A stretch of 7,984 bases of DNA from Thermoplasmata archaeon (GTDB lineage Archaea > Thermoplasmatota > Thermoplasmata > Thermoplasmatales > Thermoplasmataceae). The stretch covers positions 1 to 7,984 of the forward strand of contig JAKARU010000032.1 of NCBI GenBank assembly GCA_021819225.1. The letters are read 5' to 3'. A model generated the notes under the pieces. The model was given only the letters and a program-made list of their open reading frames with translations. It was not told where the DNA came from and did not search any database. The translations under genes and the position numbers were made by a program. Shown here in pieces: positions 1-6,106 of this stretch. Within the stretch, counting starts at the first letter, position 1, and every line of letters begins with the position of its first letter.

Positions 1-7
1 CGATCTG

Positions 8-35
8 ATTCTTTCCGTAATAAAAGAATGTTTTT
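8..35 (+). terminator. Terminator-like hairpin and T-run at the left edge
   Basis: ATTCTTT (8-14) pairs with AAAGAAT (23-29) around an 8-base loop, followed directly by GTTTTT (30-35). This would fit the end of a plus-strand transcript whose gene lies off the left edge. No recognisable C-terminal coding tail is seen in bases 1-60; all three plus frames close by about base 62. The rest of the gene-free stretch to 184 holds only short self-complementary motifs (CACAAAGTTGTG at 134-145, TGCCAGGCA at 144-152) and ATTACCA/TGGTAAT (127-133 and 171-177) flanking them. On the minus strand, a short T-run near 162-170 may end the transporter transcript. Confidence 0.35.
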
Positions 36-184
36 CAACTTATAATAGTTTTCAAATATTATGAATTCATCTTTATCCCAAAAACCACCCACAAGGTTGA
101 ACACATATCACGATGGCTGTCTTCATATTACCACACAAAGTTGTGCCAGGCACCGATGTATGAAAAATTTTGGTAATTCTCCCC

Positions 185-1177
185 TCATGTTATGTAAAGA
201 TGGAAGTATGTATGAAAAACAAATCCCACCAGAAATGTTATTGTCGCAGCCAGGAGGGAGAGCAGTGCAGCCCGTGAGGATGATTTCAATATTGAGGTAT
301 TCAGTGCAATGGCAATCAGACCGTTGCTGATTGCCTGTACTATGGCCACCAGGGCAACTGCTATGAGCAGTGATAAAAAGCCAAGCGGAAACAAGAACGG
401 GGCTATCGGGAATATAGCTCCAAACACATAGGAAAGACCTGTTGTCACGGCTGAATCCTTAGATCTGCCTGCCTGCGCATTTATCTCAGACTTTTTCGAT
501 CCTTCCACTGTTTCATCAACAAGCATTTCCCTCTTTATTGTGGATATCCTGAACTCGCTTTCAGAAGCCTTGGAAAGATAAGCACCAAGCATCATGCTTA
601 TAGTCCCTCCTATACCTATAACGAGGCCACTCATAGCTATGATGAAATTGTTCTGTATGATGGCAGTCAGTCCTGCAATGGCTGCCAGGACTTCCACCAG
701 ACCGTCGCTCATGCCATATATGAAAGACTGTATCCTGTCCAGGAATTTCTCCCTCCTTTCATTCATGTCATTGAAAAGATTTTCATGACTGATTTCATCC
801 TCTATTATCCTGTTGAGTCCTTCCGCGAGCTCACTGTCATTTATTCGTTTCAAAAATTCCCTGTACTTTATGATACTTTCGACCTCGCCCCTTTCCATCA
901 GATTTATGGTCAGATTCAAACCTATTATCCTCGTAACAAAAAGAAGCAATACTAATTTGAACCTGTAAGGAAAAAGTTGTTTGCTCTCTTGGCCTAGCAT
1001 AGATAATCTTGACGCCCAGTAATCCGCATGATAATCCTCAACCTCTGAAAGATGTTTCAGGCTCTTCTTTATCTTATCGTTCTTTATCCTTACAGAAAGC
1101 CTCCTGTAAAACTCTCTGTCAGTAACCTCATCTCTATAAAATTCTTTGATGAGTTTTATTTCGGGACCACTTTCCAT
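185..1177 (-). CDS. Ferritin-like domain fused to VIT1/CCC1 family Fe/Mn transporter
   Basis: This 330-residue membrane protein has two parts. Residues about 7-140 form a rubrerythrin/ferritin-like helical bundle with carboxylate and ExxH positions of a diiron site: E17/E22, E47-x-x-H50, E98/E100 and E128-x-x-H131. Residues about 151-330 match VIT1/CCC1 transporters: a first helix with the conserved DG (D158-G159), a second ending SMMLGAYLS (194-202), a charged cytoplasmic linker (203-245), then three hydrophobic segments (about 247-275, 276-295 and 303-325). Family members move Fe2+ or Mn2+ out of the cytosol; ferritin-VIT1 fusions such as bacterial MbfA act as iron/manganese exporters whose ferritin part senses or delivers metal. 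Export of Fe/Mn is therefore the inferred role, plausible for an organism of iron-rich acid water. The usual Glu of the GEYLS motif is Ala199 here. The ATG at 1177 is chosen because a TATA-like box lies 23-30 bases upstream. Family is confident; the exact metal is not. Confidence 0.88.
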   Translation of the reverse strand: MESGPEIKLIKEFYRDEVTDREFYRRLSVRIKNDKIKKSLKHLSEVEDYHADYWASRLSMLGQESKQLFPYRFKLVLLLFVTRIIGLNLTINLMERGEVESIIKYREFLKRINDSELAEGLNRIIEDEISHENLFNDMNERREKFLDRIQSFIYGMSDGLVEVLAAIAGLTAIIQNNFIIAMSGLVIGIGGTISMMLGAYLSKASESEFRISTIKREMLVDETVEGSKKSEINAQAGRSKDSAVTTGLSYVFGAIFPIAPFLFPLGFLSLLIAVALVAIVQAISNGLIAIALNTSILKSSSRAALLSLLAATITFLVGFVFHTYFHLYIT

Positions 1178-1199
1178 TGGAAGTGTAATTCCTTTAATG

Positions 1200-1207
1200 A
1201 TAAATTT
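1200..1207 (-). promoter_or_regulatory. TATA-like box A of the ferritin-VIT1 gene
   Basis: On the minus strand AAATTTAT lies at -30 to -23 relative to the ATG at 1177. That spacing places the transcription start at or next to the start codon, so the mRNA is probably leaderless. An AAAGGA motif lies between box and start but is too far from the ATG for a standard ribosome binding site. Confidence 0.5.
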
Positions 1208-1226
1208 CTATGCATGATGATTGTTA

Positions 1227-1254
1227 CGATTTTCGTATTTCATTTTCGATTTTC
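1227..1254. repeat. Direct repeat CGATTTTC x2 between divergent promoters
   Basis: CGATTTTC occurs at 1227-1234 and again at 1247-1254, 20 bases start to start, about two helical turns. The pair sits midway between the ferritin-VIT1 start (50-77 bases away) and the aminotransferase start (50-77 bases away), upstream of both TATA boxes. The position suits a shared upstream regulator site. That role is inference; low-complexity T/C-rich sequence is the alternative. Confidence 0.35.
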
Positions 1255-1265
1255 ATTGCATAATC

Positions 1266-1273
1266 TATATATT
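1266..1273 (+). promoter_or_regulatory. TATA-like box A of the aminotransferase gene
   Basis: TATATATT lies about 31-38 bases before the ATG at 1304. An archaeal start about 25 bases downstream of the box centre would fall near 1295, leaving a leader of roughly 8-9 bases that just contains the ribosome binding site. Confidence 0.5.
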
Positions 1274-1293
1274 TACAGTACACATAGTTAATA

Positions 1294-1300
1294 AGGTGAT
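1294..1300 (+). promoter_or_regulatory. Ribosome binding site AGGTGAT of the aminotransferase gene
   Basis: AGGTGAT ends 3 bases before the ATG at 1304 and is complementary to the conserved 3' end of 16S rRNA. It supports this start codon. It contrasts with the neighbouring genes, which have no clear site before their starts. Confidence 0.6.
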
Positions 1301-1303
1301 TTT

Positions 1304-2665
1304 ATGCAGGAAAATTATGAAGAAAGTTTCAAGCCGGGAGTCAGAATAAAAGTAACTCCCCCTGGACCAAATGCAAAGAAGATAGTGGCAGATGATGAAA
1401 AGTATCTGGCTACAAGTACAAAGTCGCTCCCTGTTGTAGCAAAAAGGGGGAAAGGAGTATACGTAGAGGATGTAGATGACAACGTGTTTATTGATTTTGC
1501 AGCTGGTATAAGTGTAAGCAATATGGGACACATCCACCCTTACATAACCGGGAAAGTACAGGAACAGCTATGGAAACTATGGCATTTCGCAGGTACTGAT
1601 TTCTATTACAGGGAACAGGTAGACGCAGCCAGAGCACTTGAGGAAATAACTCCTGGCAGGTTCTCAAAAAAGGTCTTCTTCACAAACAGTGGAACAGAGA
1701 GTAATGAAGCTGCCATAAAATTTGCAAAGGTGAACAAGAAAAAACAGCAGTTCATAAGCTTCATCGGTGGATTTCACGGGAGATCCCAGGGTTCTCTTTC
1801 ATTTACCGCTTCCAAAGGTATCCAGAAGAAATGGCTTTTCCCGACGATGCCCGGGGTGGAACATGTACCTTTTCCCAATCCTTATAGGAACGTCTTCGGA
1901 ATAGATGGATATGAGCACCCTCAAGAACTGACAAACGCAGTTCTCGACTTCATTGAGAAATATACTTTAAAGATGTACATGCCTCCTGAAAATGTTGCAG
2001 CAATTATGGCTGAACCAATCCAGGGAGAGGGGGGATATATAGTCCCTCCGATGGACTTCCATAAGAAGCTGATAAAACTTGCTCATGACAACGACATGCT
2101 TCTTATAATGGATGAAGTTCAGGCAGGCTTTGGAAGAACCGGAAAATGGTTTGCATCTGAACACTTTGGGGTTGAACCTGATATCATACCGCTCGCAAAA
2201 GCCATAGCAAATGGAATACCAATGGGGGCAGTGGTTATTAAGTCAGAGATTGATTTTCCTGAACAGGGTCTCCACTCAAATACATATGGCGGGAATCTCC
2301 TTGCATCAGTTTCATGCTCTGCAACAATAGAGGCAATGAAGAAGGAGAACGCTGTTGAAAATGCTGCCAAGAGGGGGCTTCATCTCAGGAAGAGGATGGA
2401 GGAACTTAAGGAGAAGTATGATGTGATCGGAGACGTGAGAGGAATAGGATTGATGCAGGCTGTGGACTTTGTAAAGGACAGAAGGAGCAAGGAGCCGTTT
2501 GCAAAATTCAGGGACTCAGTCGAAATGAATGCCTTCAAGAATGGAGTGATTGTACTCGGAACAGGCGAGAGTGCTATCCGGCTCATTCCTCCTCTAATCA
2601 TAACGGATGAACAGATAGATGAGGGAATGGAAGCATTCGAAAAAGGAATAAAACAGTCAATGTGA
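1304..2665 (+). CDS. Class III PLP-dependent aminotransferase (4-aminobutyrate/acetylornithine aminotransferase-like)
   Basis: A full-length 453-residue cytosolic fold-type I PLP enzyme. Visible motifs: the N-terminal PPGPNAKK (19-26) typical of this archaeal branch; NSGTESNE (128-135), which grips the cofactor phosphate; FHGR (157-160), whose aromatic residue stacks on PLP; EPIQGEGG (238-245); IMDEVQAGFGRTG (268-280), with D270 pairing with the pyridine nitrogen; LAKA (297-300), with K299 as the Schiff-base lysine; and SNTYGG (325-330), where T327 should contact phosphate. No key residue is missing. Family members transfer amino groups from the terminal amine of GABA, ornithine or acetylornithine to 2-oxoglutarate. 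Some archaeal relatives of this GPxAK branch, known from Thermococcales, are amino-acid racemases, so the substrate and even the reaction type remain open. It stands alone as a transcription unit; its last 9 bases overlap the end of the convergent hjc gene. The ATG follows a good ribosome binding site. Confidence 0.9.
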   Translation: MQENYEESFKPGVRIKVTPPGPNAKKIVADDEKYLATSTKSLPVVAKRGKGVYVEDVDDNVFIDFAAGISVSNMGHIHPYITGKVQEQLWKLWHFAGTDFYYREQVDAARALEEITPGRFSKKVFFTNSGTESNEAAIKFAKVNKKKQQFISFIGGFHGRSQGSLSFTASKGIQKKWLFPTMPGVEHVPFPNPYRNVFGIDGYEHPQELTNAVLDFIEKYTLKMYMPPENVAAIMAEPIQGEGGYIVPPMDFHKKLIKLAHDNDMLLIMDEVQAGFGRTGKWFASEHFGVEPDIIPLAKAIANGIPMGAVVIKSEIDFPEQGLHSNTYGGNLLASVSCSATIEAMKKENAVENAAKRGLHLRKRMEELKEKYDVIGDVRGIGLMQAVDFVKDRRSKEPFAKFRDSVEMNAFKNGVIVLGTGESAIRLIPPLIITDEQIDEGMEAFEKGIKQSM

Positions 2666-3172
2666 TTCCTTCAGATAGGAAAGAAGATCGTGGAGTGGAA
2701 GGCCATTCTTCCATTTCATAACGAAATTTTCATTTTTGCTTATTTCAATTCCCGGTATTATAGAATAAATATTTCTGAATCTTCCCTTAGGTTCCCCAGG
2801 AACCTTGAATATTCTCCAGGGATCGCCAACAGCGTTTTTCAACCTGAATCCGTAGGTAAGAAACAGGCCAGCATTGCTACATTTTTCAGCAAGTCTTTCT
2901 GCCTGTTCCTGGTTCTTTCCTGAAGATGCAGAAAAGGCTAGTACATCACTCACAGAACTCTTTATCTCTATGACAAAAGTAATGTCAAATCTCACTGCAA
3001 CAAGATCTGCTCCCTTCGATCCGGCCGCCCTTGTTACATAGAAAGGATATTTTATCAGATCTTCAAGGGATTCCCTGGCCAGGAAGTCCATCTTCTTGCT
3101 TATCCTCTCAATAATCTTGCTGTTTCCAGAGAGAATTCCTACAAGCTCCCGTTCATATATGCTTCCATTCAA
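2657..3172 (-). CDS. hjc: Archaeal Holliday junction resolvase Hjc, enlarged form
   Basis: This 171-residue protein carries the Hjc active site: YERELV (6-11) with E7 and R8; RAAGSKGADLVA (48-59) with D56; and IEIKSS (68-73) with E69 and K71. Aligned by eye to Pyrococcus Hjc (E9, R10, D33, E46, K48; 123 residues) the D-to-E and E-to-K spacings are identical, and AGSKxxDLVA is shared. Hjc dimers cut four-way DNA junctions symmetrically during recombination and fork repair. Two things are unusual. About 25 extra residues (12-45, rich in Lys/Ile/Glu) separate the first catalytic Glu from the Arg-Ala-Ala-Gly-Ser motif. The part after K71 is also about 25 residues longer than in Pyrococcus. The start must be TTG at 3172: an in-frame TGA lies 12 bases further upstream and the first in-frame ATG (M28) would remove YERELV. 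The 3' end overlaps the convergent aminotransferase gene. Confidence 0.87.
   Translation of the reverse strand: MNGSIYERELVGILSGNSKIIERISKKMDFLARESLEDLIKYPFYVTRAAGSKGADLVAVRFDITFVIEIKSSVSDVLAFSASSGKNQEQAERLAEKCSNAGLFLTYGFRLKNAVGDPWRIFKVPGEPKGRFRNIYSIIPGIEISKNENFVMKWKNGLPLHDLLSYLKESH
2696..2737 (+). terminator. Terminator-like hairpin of the aminotransferase, inside hjc
   Basis: TGGAAG (2696-2701) pairs with CTTCCA (2708-2713) around a 6-base loop, followed by the T-rich runs TTTT (2727-2730) and TTTTT (2733-2737). It lies about 30 bases after the aminotransferase stop and within the C-terminal coding part of hjc on the other strand. Transcript ending here would create an antisense overlap with hjc. 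Base composition imposed by hjc coding could explain it equally well. Confidence 0.35.
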
Positions 3173-3198
3173 TGAAGCCTTAGATCATCACTGTATAG

Positions 3199-3207
3199 AA
3201 ATATTTA
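3199..3207 (-). promoter_or_regulatory. TATA-like box A of hjc
   Basis: On the minus strand TAAATATTT lies at -35 to -27 from the TTG start, so a very short leader of about 5 bases is expected. A weak AAGG sits 6-9 bases before the TTG. CATCAC (3186-3191) and GTGATG (3213-3218) form a spaced inverted repeat that brackets this box. Confidence 0.4.
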
Positions 3208-3267
3208 GCCTGGTGATGTCAGATCACACACACAATCTTTTGAAGCCAAACAGTTTTTAAATTGAAT

Positions 3268-3279
3268 AATTAAATTATA
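3268..3279 (+). promoter_or_regulatory. TATA-like box A of the acyl-CoA synthetase gene
   Basis: AATTAAATTATA is centred about 26 bases before the ATG at 3300, the distance expected when transcription starts at the start codon itself. No purine-rich ribosome binding site lies between, which supports a leaderless mRNA. A second A/T-rich run, TTTTTAAATT (3254-3263), is slightly too far upstream. Confidence 0.5.
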
Positions 3280-3299
3280 GATCATTTGGTTATCCCATT

Positions 3300-5192
3300 A
3301 TGGAAAGTGAGGATGAATTTGTTTATTTCCCAACCAAAGAGTCAATCGAGAAGAGCAATCTTGATTCACTCAGACGGTATCTTAATCTGGACAGCTTCAC
3401 GGATCTTTATGATTATGCCGATAAGAACATGGAACAGTTTTATGATGGTATTGTAACACACATGGGCATCTGGTTTTTTAAAAAATATGAAAAAGTGAGG
3501 GATAGAGAGGGTGGAAAGGAATTTACCAAATGGTTCACTGGTGGTGAGATAAACATTTCATTTGACTGTGTTGAAAGGCATAAGCAGCGAAAGAAAGATG
3601 CGGTCAAGTGGGAGACTGAGGAAGGCGTCAGGGGTAGCCTTACGTTCGGGGATCTCGATGAAAAAACAGGAAAACTCGCGGGAGCCCTCATCGACCTTGG
3701 CATAGAAAAGGGTGAAAGGGTGGGGATATACATGCCCATGATTCCCGAGGCAATAATAGCAATGTATGCAATAATGCGCATCGGAGCTGTTGCGGTTCCC
3801 ATGTTCTCAGGTTACGGAAAGGAGAGTGTGGAGGTGAGGGCAGGAGACGCAGATATCAGGTTCATATTTACAGTTGATTCTTACACAAGAAAGGGAAAGA
3901 ACATAAAAATGGCAGAGTCCATTAAAGACATAAAGAATACGGAGCTGATTGTTGTTGGAGGAGAAGGATGGAAATATAATTTTGGCAATCTTCTTGATGG
4001 GGGTCATTACGTCAGCAGCGTACATACTAAATCTGAGGATCCGGCAATTATGCTTTACACATCAGGAACAACTGGCAAACCAAAGGGAACAGTCCACGTT
4101 CATGGTGGCGCACTTGTAAACATAACGAAGGAGGTATACTATTATACAGACCTGAAGGAGGATGGGACCATTTACTGGATAACAGATCTCGGCTGGATGA
4201 TGGGGCCCTGGGAAATTATTGGGGCAAACTGCATAGGTGCCTCAGTATTTATTTATCCTGGCGCCGTGGATTATCCCAACATGGAAAGAGTCTGGGACAT
4301 GGCTGAAAGAAATAAAGTAACGGTCCTTGGGCTTTCTCCCACATTTGTAAGAACGGCAAAGTCGAAGGGTGTTGATAGGGTGTTCAGGGGTGTCAGAGCA
4401 TTTGCATCTACAGGAGAGCCCTGGGACACTGAATCATGGATGTATCTCTTTGAGAAATTTGGCAGGAAAGAAATTCCCATATGCAATGTTTCTGGAGGAA
4501 CCGATATAATAGGCTGTTTTGTAGCCTCCACTCCTGTAATCCCTCTAAAACCAAGGTGTTTATACAGAGGACTTGGAATGAATGTTACCGTTCTTTCCCA
4601 GGACGGAAAGGAAGTCGTAAATGAAGTTGGACTCCTTGCAACAAGGGAGCATCTTCCGTCAATGACGAGAGGAATTTGGAAGGATGAAAGGAAATATATT
4701 GACACCTACTGGAGCCAGTTCAGGGGCTACTGGGTACAGGGAGACTGGGCAATACAGGATGATGAAGGCTACTTCACACTTCTCGGAAGATCTGATGATG
4801 TGATCAAGGTAGCTGGAAAGAGGTTGGGGCCAGGTGAAATTGAAGATGCTTCCAACAGGGTGGAGGGAGTTGTTGAAAGTGCCAGTTTCGGTATTCCGGA
4901 TCCGATAAAGGGTGAAGCCGTGGTGATATTTTACACTGGGGCGAACGATGAAAAGGTTAAGAGCAACATATACAAAAGCGTTGAAAATTTTCTGGGTAAG
5001 TCATTCCGGCCGAAATATGTTTTCTGTATAGATTCTCTCCCGAAAACAAAGAATGGAAAAATCATGAGGCGACTTCTAAAATCAGCATTCCTGAATGCAG
5101 AGACCGGGGACGTTACAGGTCTTGACAATGGTGAAGTCCTTGATGAAGTAAGGAAAACAGGGAAGGATCATTTGAATGAGAGTGATAAATAA
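3300..5192 (+). CDS. AMP-forming acyl-CoA synthetase, acetyl-CoA synthetase-related, with altered acyl pocket
   Basis: This 630-residue enzyme of the ANL superfamily activates a carboxylic acid to acyl-AMP and then acyl-CoA. The N-terminal ACAS domain (about 45-95) has FTGGEINISFDCVERH (79-94). Then come the P-loop YTSGTTGKPKG (253-263); SGGTD (398-402, A5); QGDW (480-483, ribose-binding D482); the A8/hinge motif GRSDDVIKVAGKRLGPGEIE (496-515); and PKTKNGKIMRR (581-591), with K587 as the catalytic lysine. All catalytic motifs are intact. The bacterial acetyl-CoA synthetase motif with two Trp before QTE reads NVSGGTD here, so the Trp that limits the pocket to acetate aligns with G399. Other pocket positions align with M300, M301 and T371. 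A larger or hydroxylated acid (acetoacetate, hydroxybutyrate, propionate or a branched acid) is therefore more likely than acetate; the true substrate is not known. The gene is alone, leaderless, divergent from hjc and followed by inverted repeats. Confidence 0.88.
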   Translation: MESEDEFVYFPTKESIEKSNLDSLRRYLNLDSFTDLYDYADKNMEQFYDGIVTHMGIWFFKKYEKVRDREGGKEFTKWFTGGEINISFDCVERHKQRKKDAVKWETEEGVRGSLTFGDLDEKTGKLAGALIDLGIEKGERVGIYMPMIPEAIIAMYAIMRIGAVAVPMFSGYGKESVEVRAGDADIRFIFTVDSYTRKGKNIKMAESIKDIKNTELIVVGGEGWKYNFGNLLDGGHYVSSVHTKSEDPAIMLYTSGTTGKPKGTVHVHGGALVNITKEVYYYTDLKEDGTIYWITDLGWMMGPWEIIGANCIGASVFIYPGAVDYPNMERVWDMAERNKVTVLGLSPTFVRTAKSKGVDRVFRGVRAFASTGEPWDTESWMYLFEKFGRKEIPICNVSGGTDIIGCFVASTPVIPLKPRCLYRGLGMNVTVLSQDGKEVVNEVGLLATREHLPSMTRGIWKDERKYIDTYWSQFRGYWVQGDWAIQDDEGYFTLLGRSDDVIKVAGKRLGPGEIEDASNRVEGVVESASFGIPDPIKGEAVVIFYTGANDEKVKSNIYKSVENFLGKSFRPKYVFCIDSLPKTKNGKIMRRLLKSAFLNAETGDVTGLDNGEVLDEVRKTGKDHLNESDK

Positions 5193-5204
5193 ATTAGTTT
5201 AAAC

Positions 5205-5259
5205 CATGGAAATTTCCATGAAGACAAGAAAATCTTGGAAACTCTAAAAATTCGATTTT
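5205..5259. terminator. Three small inverted repeats between convergent genes, likely two-way terminator region
   Basis: The 100 bases between the synthetase stop and the membrane-protein stop contain CATGGAAATTTCCATG, a perfect 16-base palindrome (5205-5220); CAAGA-AAA-TCTTG (5225-5237); and AAAAT-TCG-ATTTT (5247-5259). On the minus strand T5 runs occur at 5246-5250 and 5274-5278, the latter shortly after the membrane-protein stop. Together these fit termination of both converging transcripts. The 16-base palindrome could instead be a protein binding site. Confidence 0.45.
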
Positions 5260-5292
5260 CCCAACACTGCTTGAAAAAGGAAAATGATGTAA

Positions 5293-6042
5293 TTAATATG
5301 GTTCACCTGAGCTGCCCAGGGATGTAATGTTCTGGATATCCCCGTGGCCCTCCTTTACGACCTTCCACAGGTATATGAACGCAACGCCGATTAGGACCAC
5401 CCTGGCAATGCCGAAGGGTGTTACAGATCCATATATGCCGCTGTCTATGGTACCGGTAGAGTTTATGGAAGTGCCATTCGATGAATTTTGAACAATGGAT
5501 GTTATGTTGATCCCTGAAATACTGATATAAGTTCCAATTACAGAAACAGCAATCCCTGCGAGAATCAGGAGTGAGAATATCCTTCTTTCAATATCCTCGA
5601 CAATACCAACGCCCATCAGCAGGTAACATATCCCGAAGGGGACTATCTCTATGGCTATAGCGAGACCCATCAAATCACCTAGAATTGAACCAATCAGTGC
5701 TGGTGACACCGAAGAACTACTTGAGCCTGATGGGAATGTCTGGCTGAATATCGTGGTAAAAATAATGGCCACAAACCCGACCATGATTACTATCAGGGAA
5801 ACTATGAAAATCACAATATCAAAGGTTAATAACCTGCGCTGGAGGTCACCCATAGCGTGTCTCTTAAGGAAAAGAAGGATGAAAGCTATAAAAACTATAA
5901 AATATCCTAAAAGCCCTATAATGGGGACAACAGTTATCAGGACTCCTATCCCGATAAGGAGGTAATAGGATGCTATGCTATTGGAGTCGGGTCCCGTGTT
6001 CAGAACCTTTTGCATTCCGCTTGTCGAGTCAATACTGTCCAT
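5293..6042 (-). CDS. Six-helix membrane protein of unknown function
   Basis: I do not recognise this 249-residue protein with confidence; its layout recalls uncharacterised archaeal membrane families such as DUF973. Hydrophobic segments lie at about 25-42, 43-59, 72-98, 117-147, 155-177 and 208-227. Positively charged turns (KRH...QRR at 60-70, and ERR at 152-154) should be cytoplasmic, giving both termini inside. Two loops then face outside: a Ser-rich loop (99-116, with SGSSSSSVS) and a longer Ser/Thr/Asn-rich loop (178-207) with four N-x-S/T sequons at N179, N186, N189 and N194. No catalytic or transport signature is visible. The ATG at 6042 is preferred to the upstream in-frame TTG at 6105 because a good TATA-like box lies 22-29 bases before the ATG and the extra 21 residues would merely translate that promoter. 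It lies downstream of the YecD-like gene on the same strand but with its own promoter. Confidence 0.75.
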   Translation of the reverse strand: MDSIDSTSGMQKVLNTGPDSNSIASYYLLIGIGVLITVVPIIGLLGYFIVFIAFILLFLKRHAMGDLQRRLLTFDIVIFIVSLIVIMVGFVAIIFTTIFSQTFPSGSSSSSVSPALIGSILGDLMGLAIAIEIVPFGICYLLMGVGIVEDIERRIFSLLILAGIAVSVIGTYISISGINITSIVQNSSNGTSINSTGTIDSGIYGSVTPFGIARVVLIGVAFIYLWKVVKEGHGDIQNITSLGSSGEPY

Positions 6043-6063
6043 ATAGGGATAAAAAAATAACCC

Positions 6064-6071
6064 ATATAAAT
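6064..6071 (-). promoter_or_regulatory. TATA-like box A of the membrane-protein gene
   Basis: On the minus strand ATTTATAT, part of a longer ATATATTTATAT stretch, lies at -29 to -22 from the ATG at 6042. It predicts a leaderless mRNA and is the main reason for choosing that start. It falls in the 64 bases between this gene and the YecD-like gene. Confidence 0.55.
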
Positions 6072-6106
6072 ATATCTGAATAATTAATAGTTGGGCAGTA
6101 TACAAG

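Noticed and set aside
127..177. Possible small structured RNA from ATTACCA/TGGTAAT and internal short palindromes
   Set aside because: Arms are 4-7 bases with a long loop, and no promoter or known RNA family pattern is seen.
61..330. An 89-codon open frame starting with ATG near the left edge, with an A/T-rich box 15-22 bases before it
   Set aside because: Most of it lies antisense to the ferritin-VIT1 gene, its composition (many Cys, Ser, Pro) matches no family I know, and the box spacing does not fit the ATG well.
3183..3226. GATCA repeats and the CATCAC/GTGATG inverted repeat in the hjc-synthetase promoter region
   Set aside because: The arms are short, with unequal spacing and mismatches when extended; chance is enough to explain them in 127 A/T-rich bases.
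1304..5192. A possible joint pathway of aminotransferase and acyl-CoA synthetase, such as GABA to hydroxybutyrate to CoA ester
   Set aside because: The genes are separated by the opposite-strand hjc gene, have separate promoters, and the linking dehydrogenase is not present in the window.
6043..6105. TTG-initiated N-terminal extension of the membrane protein, starting one base after the YecD-like stop
   Set aside because: Near-abutting genes suggested coupling, but the extension translates the TATA box and starts with TTG, while the ATG at 6042 has a well-placed promoter.
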